A stretch of 8,258 bases of DNA from positions 1 to 8,258 of the forward strand of contig JALVEM010000392.1 in NCBI GenBank assembly GCA_027030825.1. Direction: 5' to 3'. Below, in pieces: positions 1 through 6,043 of the stretch. The first letter of the stretch is position 1. Each line of letters begins with the position of its first letter. Made by a program: the position numbers and the translations under genes. Under the pieces are notes generated by a model, which was not told the DNA's origin, made no database searches, and saw nothing but the letters and a program-made list of their open reading frames with translations. The stretch is from Thiohalobacter sp. GTDB taxonomy: Bacteria > Pseudomonadota > Gammaproteobacteria > Thiohalobacterales > Thiohalobacteraceae.

Positions 1-1040
1 AGATGGCTGGCCGTCACCTCCTCGCCCACCAGAATGACCGGACCTTCGGGCAGCTCGCTCTCTCCCACCTCCTCCAGCAGACCGGCCAGCACCCGCTGCC
101 CCAGTTCACGGATGTCCGAGGCCCGTTCGCGCAGGTAGGGATCCTCCATGCGCTCGAAGACGCGCACGTGCGCCAGCACGGTCTCCCGCCAGGCGCCGGG
201 CGCCCAGTTGCCCTGCCGGATGCGCCCGATCGTCTCCTCCACCAGCGCCTCGTCGGTCAGCATGAGCAGATAGGCGTCGAAGATCGCCCGATCGCGCTCG
301 GAGAGCCGCTCCTGCAACCGTCCGGACAGGGCGCGCAACTCCTTCACGACCTTGTCGACCGCCTGCCGGAAACGGGCGATCTCGGCTTCCACGTCCGATG
401 CGGCCAGCTCGTGATCGGGCACCGACTCCAGCGCCGTGGGCGAGATGATGACCCGGGCCCGGCCCAGCGCCAGGCCGGGCGCGCCCGGCACGCCGCGCAG
501 CGTGCGCGTCCTGCCGCCCTCGGGCGCGAGCAGACCGGCGACCTCTCCGCTCGCCGCCGCCTGCAGGATGGCGCCGGCCAGCTGGGAGGCGAGCGTCAGG
601 AGAAAGGTCTCCTCCTCGCGGCCGAAACGGCGGGTGGCATACTGCCGAACCACCAGCACCCCGACGACCTGGCCGTGCTGGATGATGGGCACCCCGAGAA
701 AGGCGTGGAAGGGTTCCTCGCCGGCTTCGGGAATGTGCTGATAGCGGGGATGGTCGGCGGCATTCTCCAGGCTCACGGGCTCGGCCCGTTCCAGCACCAG
801 GCCGACCAGACTCTGCCCCGGGCGGAGCCGGATGCGCCCGACCGATTCCTGCGGCAGTCCCCGGGTGGCCATGAGCACCAGCTCGCCGCGCTCCTCGTCC
901 CAGAAATAGACCGACGCGGCATCGGCGTGCAGCCGCTCGCGCACCCGCTCGACGGTGATGTCCAGCGCCGTGCGCAGATCGGGGGCCTGATTGACCTCCT
1001 GCACGATGCTGCGGAGGGTATCGAGAAACTCGCCGGGCAT
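1..1040 (-). CDS. ptsP: PEP-protein phosphotransferase PtsP (EI-Ntr), N-terminal part; 3' end beyond window
   Basis: This is the first enzyme of the nitrogen phosphotransferase chain. It takes phosphate from PEP and passes it to NPr and then EIIA-Ntr in the cytoplasm, which is a signalling rather than a sugar-transport role. The 346 visible residues hold a GAF domain at about residues 5-160 (MATRGL at 57-62, FLGVPIIQ at 114-121, GVLVV at 127-131). A linker follows, then the start of the PEP-utilising enzyme N-terminal domain (GVPGAPGLALGRA at 183-195) and its helical HPr-binding region (RDRAIFDAYLLML at 249-261). The window ends just before the phospho-histidine and the TIM-barrel domain, so roughly half of a normal protein of about 750 residues is present. 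The ATG at 1040 is the first start in this frame after the rppH stop, which lies 27 bases upstream in the same frame. No strong Shine-Dalgarno is visible, so translation may depend on the upstream gene. The order rppH-ptsP matches E. coli and Pseudomonas and implies one operon. Confidence 0.95.
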   Translation of the reverse strand, partial: MPGEFLDTLRSIVQEVNQAPDLRTALDITVERVRERLHADAASVYFWDEERGELVLMATRGLPQESVGRIRLRPGQSLVGLVLERAEPVSLENAADHPRYQHIPEAGEEPFHAFLGVPIIQHGQVVGVLVVRQYATRRFGREEETFLLTLASQLAGAILQAAASGEVAGLLAPEGGRTRTLRGVPGAPGLALGRARVIISPTALESVPDHELAASDVEAEIARFRQAVDKVVKELRALSGRLQERLSERDRAIFDAYLLMLTDEALVEETIGRIRQGNWAPGAWRETVLAHVRVFERMEDPYLRERASDIRELGQRVLAGLLEEVGESELPEGPVILVGEEVTASH

Positions 1041-1067
1041 TGCGATGGGGCAGTGCGGATCAGGGTC

Positions 1068-1589
1068 TCAGCGCCGGCCCCGGCCGGCCTCGCGCGCCGG
1101 CGGGCGCGCAGTCTCGTCCGGGAACAGCAGGGGCGCCAGCTCCTTCAGTGCCCGGCGATAGACGCCGCGCTTGAAAGAGACGACCTCGCGGGCCGGCCGC
1201 CAGTAATCGACCCAGCACCAGCGGTCGAACTCGGGATGGTCGGACAGATCGAGCCGCACGTCGGATTCCTGGCCCAGGAAACGCAGCAGGAACCAGACCT
1301 GCTTCTGGCCGATGCAGACCGGCCGGCAGCGGCGACGGATGAAGCGCTGCGGCAACCGATACCGCAGCCAGCCGCGGGTGGCGCCGAGGATCTCGACGTG
1401 ATGGGGAAGCAGACCGATTTCCTCGCGCAATTCGCGATAGAGCGCTTCCTCGGGCGTCTCGTCGGTGCGGATCCCGCCCTGCGGGAACTGCCAGGCATCC
1501 TCGCCGATCCGGCGCGCCCACAGCACGCGCCCCTCCTGATTGCTCAGGATGATTCCGACATTGGGGCGGAATCCATCGGCATCGATCAC
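1068..1589 (-). CDS. rppH: RNA pyrophosphohydrolase RppH (Nudix family)
   Basis: RppH removes pyrophosphate from the triphosphorylated 5' end of mRNAs, which starts RNase E-dependent decay. The 173-residue product begins MIDADGFRPNVGIIL, almost the E. coli beginning. It carries a complete Nudix box at residues 38-60: G38, E44, R52, E53, E56, E57, G59, with the metal-binding glutamates intact. Other family blocks are WQFPQGG (33-39), PVCIGQKQVWFLL (90-102), PEFDRW (119-124) and VVSFKRGVYRR (136-146). The start is a GTG at 1589: it gives the family N-terminus and has GGAGAG seven bases upstream. The same frame stays open well upstream, but that extension is arginine/proline-rich and unlike the family, so I reject it. 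The last 15 or so residues form a basic tail that is not conserved. It is transcribed leftward into ptsP and is divergent from the HAD phosphatase gene. Confidence 0.95.
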   Translation of the reverse strand: MIDADGFRPNVGIILSNQEGRVLWARRIGEDAWQFPQGGIRTDETPEEALYRELREEIGLLPHHVEILGATRGWLRYRLPQRFIRRRCRPVCIGQKQVWFLLRFLGQESDVRLDLSDHPEFDRWCWVDYWRPAREVVSFKRGVYRRALKELAPLLFPDETARPPAREAGRGRR

Positions 1590-1723
1590 GGCGGCACTCT
1601 CCAGGCTGCGGTCCGCCGGCAGGGCGGCCTGCGGTTCTTTGTACCATGCCGCTCCTTCGACTGGCAAATAAGACTCCAGTAAACTGATGAAGAAGCGGGA
1701 AAAACGGAGGCTGCGACGATACC
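1590..1723. promoter_or_regulatory. Divergent intergenic region between rppH and the HAD phosphatase gene
   Basis: These 134 bases must hold the start signals for both directions. For rppH the best candidate is an extended -10, TGGTACAAA on the minus strand (1646 down to 1638), placing the transcript start about 40 bases before the GTG. Its -35 is poor. For the plus strand, TTCGAC (1656-1661) and TAAACT (1680-1685) are 18 bases apart, but the -35 match is weak. The stretch at about 1665-1705 is clearly richer in A/T than its surroundings, which fits promoter DNA. A GGAGG at 1706-1710 serves the phosphatase gene. I see no riboswitch-sized structure and no clear operator. Both promoter calls are inference from motif resemblance. 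Confidence 0.3.
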
Positions 1724-2380
1724 GTGGCACTGGCACTGTTCGATCTCGACAACACGCTGCTGGCCGACGACAGCGATTACCTCTGGGGCGAATTCCTGGT
1801 CGAGCAGGGGCTGGTGGACGGCGAGGCCTACGCCCGCGAGAATGCGCGCTTCTACGAGGACTACCGGCAGGGCCGGCTCGACATCCACGCCTTTCTCCGC
1901 TTCTCCCTGCGCCCCCTGACAGAACAGCCGCTGGAGCGGCTGCTGGCACTGCGCGAACGCTTCATCGAGGAGAAGATCCTGCCCGTGATTCCGGGCGCCT
2001 CGCGACGGCTGCTCGCCCGGCATGCGGAGGCGGGCGACCGGCGCGTGATCATCACGGCCACCAACGCCTTCGTCACCCGCCCCATCGCCGAGGCCCTGGG
2101 CGTGGACGACCTCATCGTGACCGAACCGGAATTCGTGGACGGACGTTTCACCGGCCGCTGCGCCGGCATTCCCTGTTTCCGGGAAGGCAAGGTCGAACGA
2201 CTCGAGGCCTGGCTGCGGGAGACCGGCGAGCGCCTCGAAGGCAGCTGGTTCTACAGCGATTCCCACAACGACCTGCCGCTGCTGGAACGGGTCGACCGCC
2301 CCGTGGCGGTGGACCCGGACGACCGGCTCCGCGAAGTGGCGGCGGCCCGGGGCTGGCCGGTGATCAGCCTGCGCGAATGA
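1724..2380 (+). CDS. HAD-superfamily (subfamily IB) phosphatase, SerB/histidinol-phosphatase-like
   Basis: A cytoplasmic Mg-dependent phosphomonoesterase of 218 residues with all four HAD motifs: DLD at 7-9 (nucleophile D7, acid/base D9), T111 in IITATN, K156 in REGKVERL, and SDSHNDLPLL at 178-187 (metal ligands D179 and D183). The helical cap lies at about residues 15-90, as in HAD-IB proteins. The substrate cannot be read from sequence. Close relatives are annotated as phosphoserine-phosphatase-like or histidinol-phosphatase, and the Pseudomonas gene in the same place beside rppH-ptsP has, as I recall, been linked to histidinol-phosphate hydrolysis. The start is a GTG at 1724: the frame is closed by TGA at 1688-1690, there is no ATG in between, and the product begins MALALFDLDNT. 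The GGAGG at 1706-1710 is 13 bases away, longer than ideal. The stop overlaps the permease start (ATGA, 2377-2380), so the downstream genes are probably translationally coupled to it. Confidence 0.9.
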   Translation: MALALFDLDNTLLADDSDYLWGEFLVEQGLVDGEAYARENARFYEDYRQGRLDIHAFLRFSLRPLTEQPLERLLALRERFIEEKILPVIPGASRRLLARHAEAGDRRVIITATNAFVTRPIAEALGVDDLIVTEPEFVDGRFTGRCAGIPCFREGKVERLEAWLRETGERLEGSWFYSDSHNDLPLLERVDRPVAVDPDDRLREVAAARGWPVISLRE

Positions 2381-3357
2381 TCCGAACGCTCCGCATCGCC
2401 AGGCTGCTCTGGCTGCCGGCGCTCTGGCTGGCCGCGCTGCTGGTCGCGCTCGGCACCGGCAGCGAAACCCTGGGCCTGCCGGCCTGGCGCGAGGCCCTGG
2501 GCAGCCCGGACAGCCTGCCGGCGCGCATCCTGTTCGACATCCGGCTGCCGCGCGTGCTGGCGGCGGCCGTCGCCGGCGGCGGGCTGGCCTTCGCCGGCGC
2601 CCTGCTGCAGGTCCTGCTGCGCAATCCGCTCGCGGATCCCTACATCCTCGGCAGCTCAGGCGGGGCGGCGCTGGCGGCGCTCGCCGCCCTGCTCGCGGGC
2701 GCCGGCGCCGCCGTGACCGGACTGGCCGGCCTGCTGGGCGCACTTGGCAGCCTGCTGATCGTGCTGGCCGTCGCCCGGGGCCCCTCGGATCCGCTGCGCC
2801 TGCTGCTCACGGGCGTCATCCTCTCCGCCGGCTGGGGCGCGGGCATCGCCTTTCTGCTCGCCGTCGCGCCGGACCGCGCGCTGCGCGGCATGCTGTTCTG
2901 GCTGATGGGCGATCTCTCGCTGGTCGAGGCCCCGGGCTGGCCCGCGCTGGGACTGTTGCCCTTCTGCCTCCTCGCCGGCCTGTTCGTCGCCCGCCCGGCC
3001 AACCTCCTGGCGCGGGGCGCGGCACACGCCCACGGCCTGGGCGTGGCCGTGCACCGGCTGCGCTGGCTGCTGATCCTGCTGGCCGGCATCCCCACCGCCG
3101 TGGCCGTGTCCCTGGCCGGCAGCCTGGGTTTCGTGGGCCTGGTCACGCCCCACCTGCTGCGACTGGCCGGATACCATGATCATCGACTGCTGCTGCCGGG
3201 CTGCCTGTTCGCCGGTGGCGCACTGGTCATGCTCGCCGATGCGGCGGCCCGCAGCTGGTTCGCCCCGAGGGAACTTCCGGTCGGAGCGCTCATGGCGCTC
3301 ATCGGGGTGCCGCTCATGCTGTGGCTGCTGCGACGATCCGCGAGGCCGCCGGCATGA
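2377..3357 (+). CDS. ABC transporter permease, FecCD/BtuC family
   Basis: An inner-membrane permease of the type II importer group that carries cobalamin, haem or ferric siderophores. The 326 residues are mostly hydrophobic, with helices from about residue 10 to 319, compatible with the family's ten segments. Diagnostic blocks are RLPRVLAA (56-63), GALLQVLLRNPLADPYILG (74-92), FWLMGDL (174-180), LGFVGLVTPHLLRL (250-263) and FAPRELPVGALMALIG (295-310). The length is at the short end of the family. The ATG at 2377 overlaps the phosphatase stop by four bases, and the gene's own stop overlaps the ATPase start in the same way. Cobalamin is the likeliest substrate, judging by the partner ATPase, but this is inference: no periplasmic binding protein, TonB receptor or cobalamin gene is in view. 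btuC would be the symbol if that substrate were confirmed. Confidence 0.92.
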   Translation: MIRTLRIARLLWLPALWLAALLVALGTGSETLGLPAWREALGSPDSLPARILFDIRLPRVLAAAVAGGGLAFAGALLQVLLRNPLADPYILGSSGGAALAALAALLAGAGAAVTGLAGLLGALGSLLIVLAVARGPSDPLRLLLTGVILSAGWGAGIAFLLAVAPDRALRGMLFWLMGDLSLVEAPGWPALGLLPFCLLAGLFVARPANLLARGAAHAHGLGVAVHRLRWLLILLAGIPTAVAVSLAGSLGFVGLVTPHLLRLAGYHDHRLLLPGCLFAGGALVMLADAAARSWFAPRELPVGALMALIGVPLMLWLLRRSARPPA

Positions 3358-4145
3358 GCCTGCTCACCGTCGATCGTCTCACCGTGGAGGTTGCCGGCCG
3401 GACCCTGATCCGGAACCTCTCGCTTGCGATCGAACCCGGCCAGCGCTGGTGCCTGCTGGGCAACAACGGCGCGGGCAAGACCCGCCTGCTCGAGACCCTC
3501 GTGGGACTCCATGCCCCGGCATCGGGTCGTATCCTGCTCGAAGGGCGACCGCTCGCCGAATGGCCGGGACACGAACGCGCACGGCGCATCGGCCTCATGC
3601 CCCAGCACGAGGAAGACCCCTTCCCGCTGCCGGTCGCAGAGGCCGTGGCCCAGGGCGCCCATCCCTGGCACCCGGATCCGCTCGGTCTCGCACCACTACC
3701 GTCCGCGGTCCGGGAACGCCTCGATCACGCCATGCAGCGCATGGAGCTCGAGGGGCTCGCCGGGCGCAATCTGCAGACCCTCTCCGGCGGCGAGCGCCGC
3801 CGCGTCACGGCCGCCATGCTGCTGGTCCAGTCACCGCGGATCTTCCTGCTCGACGAGCCCACCAACCATCTCGACCTTCGCCACCGGGAACGGCTGCTCG
3901 CGCCCTTCGTGCAGGCCACGCAAGAGGGACATGCGCTGGTGGTCGTGACCCACGACCTCAATCTGGCCGAGCAGCTCGCCACCCATGTGCTGCTGGTGCA
4001 TGACGACGGGATCTGCGAGCGGGGGCCGAGATCGGAACTGCTCCGTGAGGTACCGTTGCAGCGCCTCTTCGAGACGCGGCTGGCCGTCTGTCGAAACGCG
4101 CGAGGCGAACGGATCTGGTACGTCCAGGCGCGGCCTACGCCTTGA
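3354..4145 (+). CDS. ABC transporter ATP-binding protein, cobalamin/Fe-siderophore (BtuD/FecE-like)
   Basis: The nucleotide-binding subunit that powers the permease encoded just upstream, on the cytoplasmic side of the inner membrane. Its 263 residues contain Walker A GNNGAGKT (36-43), Q-loop Q84, signature LSGGE (143-147), Walker B IFLLDE (163-168) with catalytic E168, NHLD (171-174) and the switch histidine H200 in VVTHDLNLAEQ. The segment PQHEEDPFPLPVAEAV (83-98) is of the type seen in the BtuD/HmuV group and suggests the substrate class. No aromatic residue is obvious at the usual adenine-stacking (A-loop) position near residues 13-14. The start is the ATG at 3354, inside the ATGA overlap with the permease; an in-frame ATG at 3321 would only add unconserved residues. 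The 3' end overlaps the convergent response-regulator gene by 11 bases, leaving no space for a terminator between them. Confidence 0.93.
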   Translation: MSLLTVDRLTVEVAGRTLIRNLSLAIEPGQRWCLLGNNGAGKTRLLETLVGLHAPASGRILLEGRPLAEWPGHERARRIGLMPQHEEDPFPLPVAEAVAQGAHPWHPDPLGLAPLPSAVRERLDHAMQRMELEGLAGRNLQTLSGGERRRVTAAMLLVQSPRIFLLDEPTNHLDLRHRERLLAPFVQATQEGHALVVVTHDLNLAEQLATHVLLVHDDGICERGPRSELLREVPLQRLFETRLAVCRNARGERIWYVQARPTP

Positions 4146-4785
4146 TCACGCCGTGGCGGATCGCGAACAGGGTCAGCTGGGATCCGTTCGAGACGCCCAG
4201 CTTGTGCATGATGCGCGTCTTGTGCACGCCCACGGTGTTGATGCTGATGTTGAGCCGGGCGGCCACCTCGGCAGTGGAATGACCGCGGGCCAGCAGCCCG
4301 AAGACCTCGAACTCCCGCTGGGTCAGGAGATCGAGCCGCTGACCGGACCGGCGACGCCCGGGATCCTCGCTCGCCACCCATGCGGTCTCGCGCCCTTCGG
4401 CGCTCCCCAGCCGCAATACGCCTTCGATCACCGTCTCGAGCGTGCGATCCTTCGTGAAATAGCCGTTGGCGCCGGCCTTGCGCGCACGCTTCACGAAGCC
4501 GGCGTTCTCGTGCTCGGAGAACACGAGGATGCGGGCATCCGGATCGTAGCGGCGGATGCGCCGGATCGTCTCGAGGCCGCTGACGCCCGGCAGCTGGATG
4601 TCGAGCACCACCACATCCGGACGCACCTTCCGGTAGGCACGCCAGGCCGACTCGCCATCGTCCGCCTCGGCAAGCACCCGGATCCGTCCCGTGGCCTCGA
4701 AACCGTGTCGCAGCCCATGCCGAACCACGGGTTGTCCGTCCGCGACCAGGGTGCCGATGGCTTCTTTCTCACACGCTCGACTCAT
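4135..4785 (-). CDS. NarL/GacA-type response regulator with LuxR HTH; atypical receiver
   Basis: A two-component output protein of 216 residues: receiver at about 9-128 and LuxR-type DNA-binding domain at about 151-210 (LTQREFEVFGLLARG at 154-168, then AARLNISINTVGVHKTRIM at 175-193). The C-terminus LTLFAIRHGVIKA resembles the GacA/UvrY ending. The phospho-acceptor D62 (VVVLDIQLPG), S90 and K112 (GYFTKD) are present. The usual acidic pair (VDDH) instead reads VADGQ, so D16 is kept but the next residue, normally a Mg-binding aspartate, is G17. No histidine kinase is nearby, so it is an orphan in this view. The start is uncertain. The ATG at 4785 gives the GacA/UvrY length, with AGGGA 11 bases upstream. 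ATGs at 4797 and 4866 would add an N-terminal extension of up to 27 residues that does not look conserved. It may be expressed from its own AT-rich upstream region or by read-through from mak. Confidence 0.88.
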   Translation of the reverse strand: MSRACEKEAIGTLVADGQPVVRHGLRHGFEATGRIRVLAEADDGESAWRAYRKVRPDVVVLDIQLPGVSGLETIRRIRRYDPDARILVFSEHENAGFVKRARKAGANGYFTKDRTLETVIEGVLRLGSAEGRETAWVASEDPGRRRSGQRLDLLTQREFEVFGLLARGHSTAEVAARLNISINTVGVHKTRIMHKLGVSNGSQLTLFAIRHGVIKA

Positions 4786-4975
4786 GCGTGCCGGCATCCC
4801 TGCGTGACGGCCTCGGGATTCGACAATCCGGACCGAGAGGCATGTCCCGGATTCTGCGGCAGGCATGCCGGACGCTTCGGACTCTCCACTTCCCTCCCCC
4901 TGGCACAGACTGGCAATAACGGAAAAGCCTAGTGTAGGCGGGTCTGCAATCCAATAAGGATTGTGACTATATTTC
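4786..4975 (-). promoter_or_regulatory. Upstream region of the response-regulator gene, AT-rich island with candidate promoter
   Basis: This is the 190-base gap between the mak stop and the regulator start. The mak-proximal end (about 4945-4980) is strikingly AT-rich against GC-rich flanks. On the minus strand TTGAGA (4979-4974) overlaps the mak stop codon and is a 5/6 match to a -35 box. TATTGG 17 bases further on is only a weak -10 and lies within a palindrome. A purine-rich run (about 4880-4900) resembles a Shine-Dalgarno but has no start codon at a good distance; the ATG at 4866 is about 15 bases from its last GGAGAG. No T-tailed terminator for mak is visible. The promoter call is an inference. 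Confidence 0.3.
4947..4963. repeat. Perfect inverted repeat CAATCC-N5-GGATTG
   Basis: Two exact 6-base arms (4947-4952 and 4958-4963) are separated by AATAA on the plus strand. The element sits in the AT-rich island between mak and the response-regulator gene and overlaps the weak -10 candidate. It could be an operator for a dimeric regulator, including the adjacent LuxR-type protein, or a weak hairpin at the end of the mak transcript. There is no T-run after it in the mak direction, so a classical terminator is unlikely. Seeing the palindrome is certain; its function is inference. Confidence 0.45.
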
Positions 4976-5920
4976 TCAAGTACTGCGGATATCGCCGGCG
5001 TGACCTGCCGGGGCGAGGCGGCCTGCCCCCAGCCAGGCCGCGCCCCGCACCCCGCTCGAATCCCCGTGCCTCGGCTTCAGCAGGCGGGTATCGACACGGT
5101 CGCTGAACACCCAGGTCGTCCAGCGCTTCGGCACCTCCGCATAGAGCGCACCGATGTTGCCCATGCCGCCGCCCAGCACGATGGCATCGGGATCGAGCAC
5201 GTTGACGACGTGCGCCAGCGCACGCGCCAGGCGATCCACATAGCGGTCCAGCGTGGCCCGTGCCTCGGCGTCTCCGGCCGCCGCCCGGGCCACGATGGCC
5301 GCCGGCTCCAGTGCCTGACCTGTCGTCCTGCGATGCTCCGCCGCCATGCCGGGCCCGGAGAGCAGGGTCTCGATGCAGCCCGTCCGCCCGCAATAGCATT
5401 CGGGCCCCGGCCATTCGTCCGGACCTGCGGGCCAGGGCACGGGATTGTGGCCCCATTCGCCGGCGATCCCGTTGGGGCCGTCCAGCACCCGGCCGTGCGC
5501 CACGATGCCCGCGCCGACCCCGGTGCCCAGGATCACGCCGAACACCACGTCGGCCCCGGCCGCGGCGCCGTCGGTGGCCTCCGAGAGGGCGAAGCAGTTG
5601 GCGTCGTTGGCGAGCGCGACGGGGCGGCCCAGCCGGGTCTCGAGATCCTCCTTCAGCGGCCGGCCGTTCAGCCAGGTCGAATTGCAGTTCTTCATGCGGC
5701 CGGTCAGGCGCGAGATCGTCCCGGGGGTCCCCACGCCCACGGTGCCGGGCGCACCCAGCGCGGCTTCGGCCTCCTCGACCAGCCGTGCCACGATCTCCAC
5801 GGTGGCCTCGTAGTCGCCGCGCGGTGTCGCCGTGCGCCGGCGCAGCCGTTCGCGTCCCGCATCATCGAGTGCGATGATCTCGGTCTTGGTCCCGCCCAGG
5901 TCGATCCCGAAGTGAAGCAT
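4976..5920 (-). CDS. mak: Fructokinase Mak (ROK family)
   Basis: This cytoplasmic enzyme phosphorylates fructose (and probably related hexoses such as mannose) with ATP to give the 6-phosphate. The 314-residue protein starts MLHFGIDLGGTKTEIIALDDAG, very close to E. coli Mak, and shares the blocks NSTWLNGRPL (80-89), ANDANCFALSEA (104-115, catalytic D106), GTGVGAG (132-138), GEWGHNP (154-160) and HGDSSGVRGAAWL (285-297). The ROK zinc site is complete: H158 with C175, C177 and C182 in CYCGRTGCIE. It is about a dozen residues longer than E. coli Mak, owing to an extra C-terminal tail. The ATG at 5920 is fixed by the conserved N-terminus. No Shine-Dalgarno is visible, and a TATTCT (5932-5927) lies only six bases upstream, so the mRNA might be leaderless. 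The open frame continues far upstream antisense to ispG, which is a composition artefact. The gene is divergent from ispG. Confidence 0.93.
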   Translation of the reverse strand: MLHFGIDLGGTKTEIIALDDAGRERLRRRTATPRGDYEATVEIVARLVEEAEAALGAPGTVGVGTPGTISRLTGRMKNCNSTWLNGRPLKEDLETRLGRPVALANDANCFALSEATDGAAAGADVVFGVILGTGVGAGIVAHGRVLDGPNGIAGEWGHNPVPWPAGPDEWPGPECYCGRTGCIETLLSGPGMAAEHRRTTGQALEPAAIVARAAAGDAEARATLDRYVDRLARALAHVVNVLDPDAIVLGGGMGNIGALYAEVPKRWTTWVFSDRVDTRLLKPRHGDSSGVRGAAWLGAGRLAPAGHAGDIRST

Positions 5921-5981
5921 GATCAAAGAATACCGGATGATGCGATGCCGGGTGGCCGGAATCCATGCCTGACCGGATGGT

Positions 5982-6010
5982 TTTATCAGCCACCGCTCTG
6001 GAGCGATAAT
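5982..6010 (+). promoter_or_regulatory. Candidate sigma-70 promoter for ispG
   Basis: TTTATC (5982-5987) and GATAAT (6005-6010, 5/6 match to the -10 consensus) are separated by 17 bases, inside the 123-base divergent region between mak and ispG. This predicts a transcript start near 6017 and a leader of about 27 bases. The -35 matches only in part. It is the best promoter-like pair in the window by eye. Confidence 0.5.
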
Positions 6011-6025
6011 GGCGGTCGGATCTCC

Positions 6026-6040
6026 ATGCACAAGACCTGA
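6026..6040 (+). other. Four-codon mini-ORF (MHKT-stop) just before and in frame with ispG
   Basis: ATG CAC AAG ACC TGA lies in the predicted ispG leader. It is in the same reading frame as ispG, and one codon (TTC) separates its stop from the ispG ATG. A weak GGA (6018-6020) precedes it, while the ispG ATG itself has no Shine-Dalgarno. It may be a leader peptide that delivers ribosomes to ispG by termination-reinitiation, a relic of a longer N-terminus interrupted by a TGA, or chance. Some long-form IspG proteins do begin MH with a short variable N-terminal stretch, as I recall. Function is inference. Confidence 0.3.
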
Positions 6041-6043
6041 TTC

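Noticed and set aside
3..1682. 559-codon open frame on the plus strand opposite ptsP and rppH
   Set aside because: Its translation is low-complexity and has no recognisable domains, while the minus strand gives clear PtsP and RppH. Long antisense frames are expected in GC-rich DNA.
1590..1949. N-terminal extension of RppH to 293 residues
   Set aside because: The extension is arginine/proline-rich, overlaps the divergent HAD gene and is absent from the family. The GTG at 1589 has a good Shine-Dalgarno and the conserved MID beginning.
1687..2376. In-frame upstream extension of the FecCD permease to 556 residues
   Set aside because: The extension is the +1 shadow of the HAD phosphatase, whose motifs are intact. 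The permease starts at the ATGA overlap.
4947..4963. Intrinsic terminator for mak
   Set aside because: The stem is only six base pairs, partly A/T, and no T-run follows in the mak direction.
5000..6040. Plus-strand open frame opposite mak that ends with MHKT
   Set aside because: It is antisense to a well-supported kinase and has no domain. Only its last codons, in the ispG leader, are of interest, and those are reported separately.
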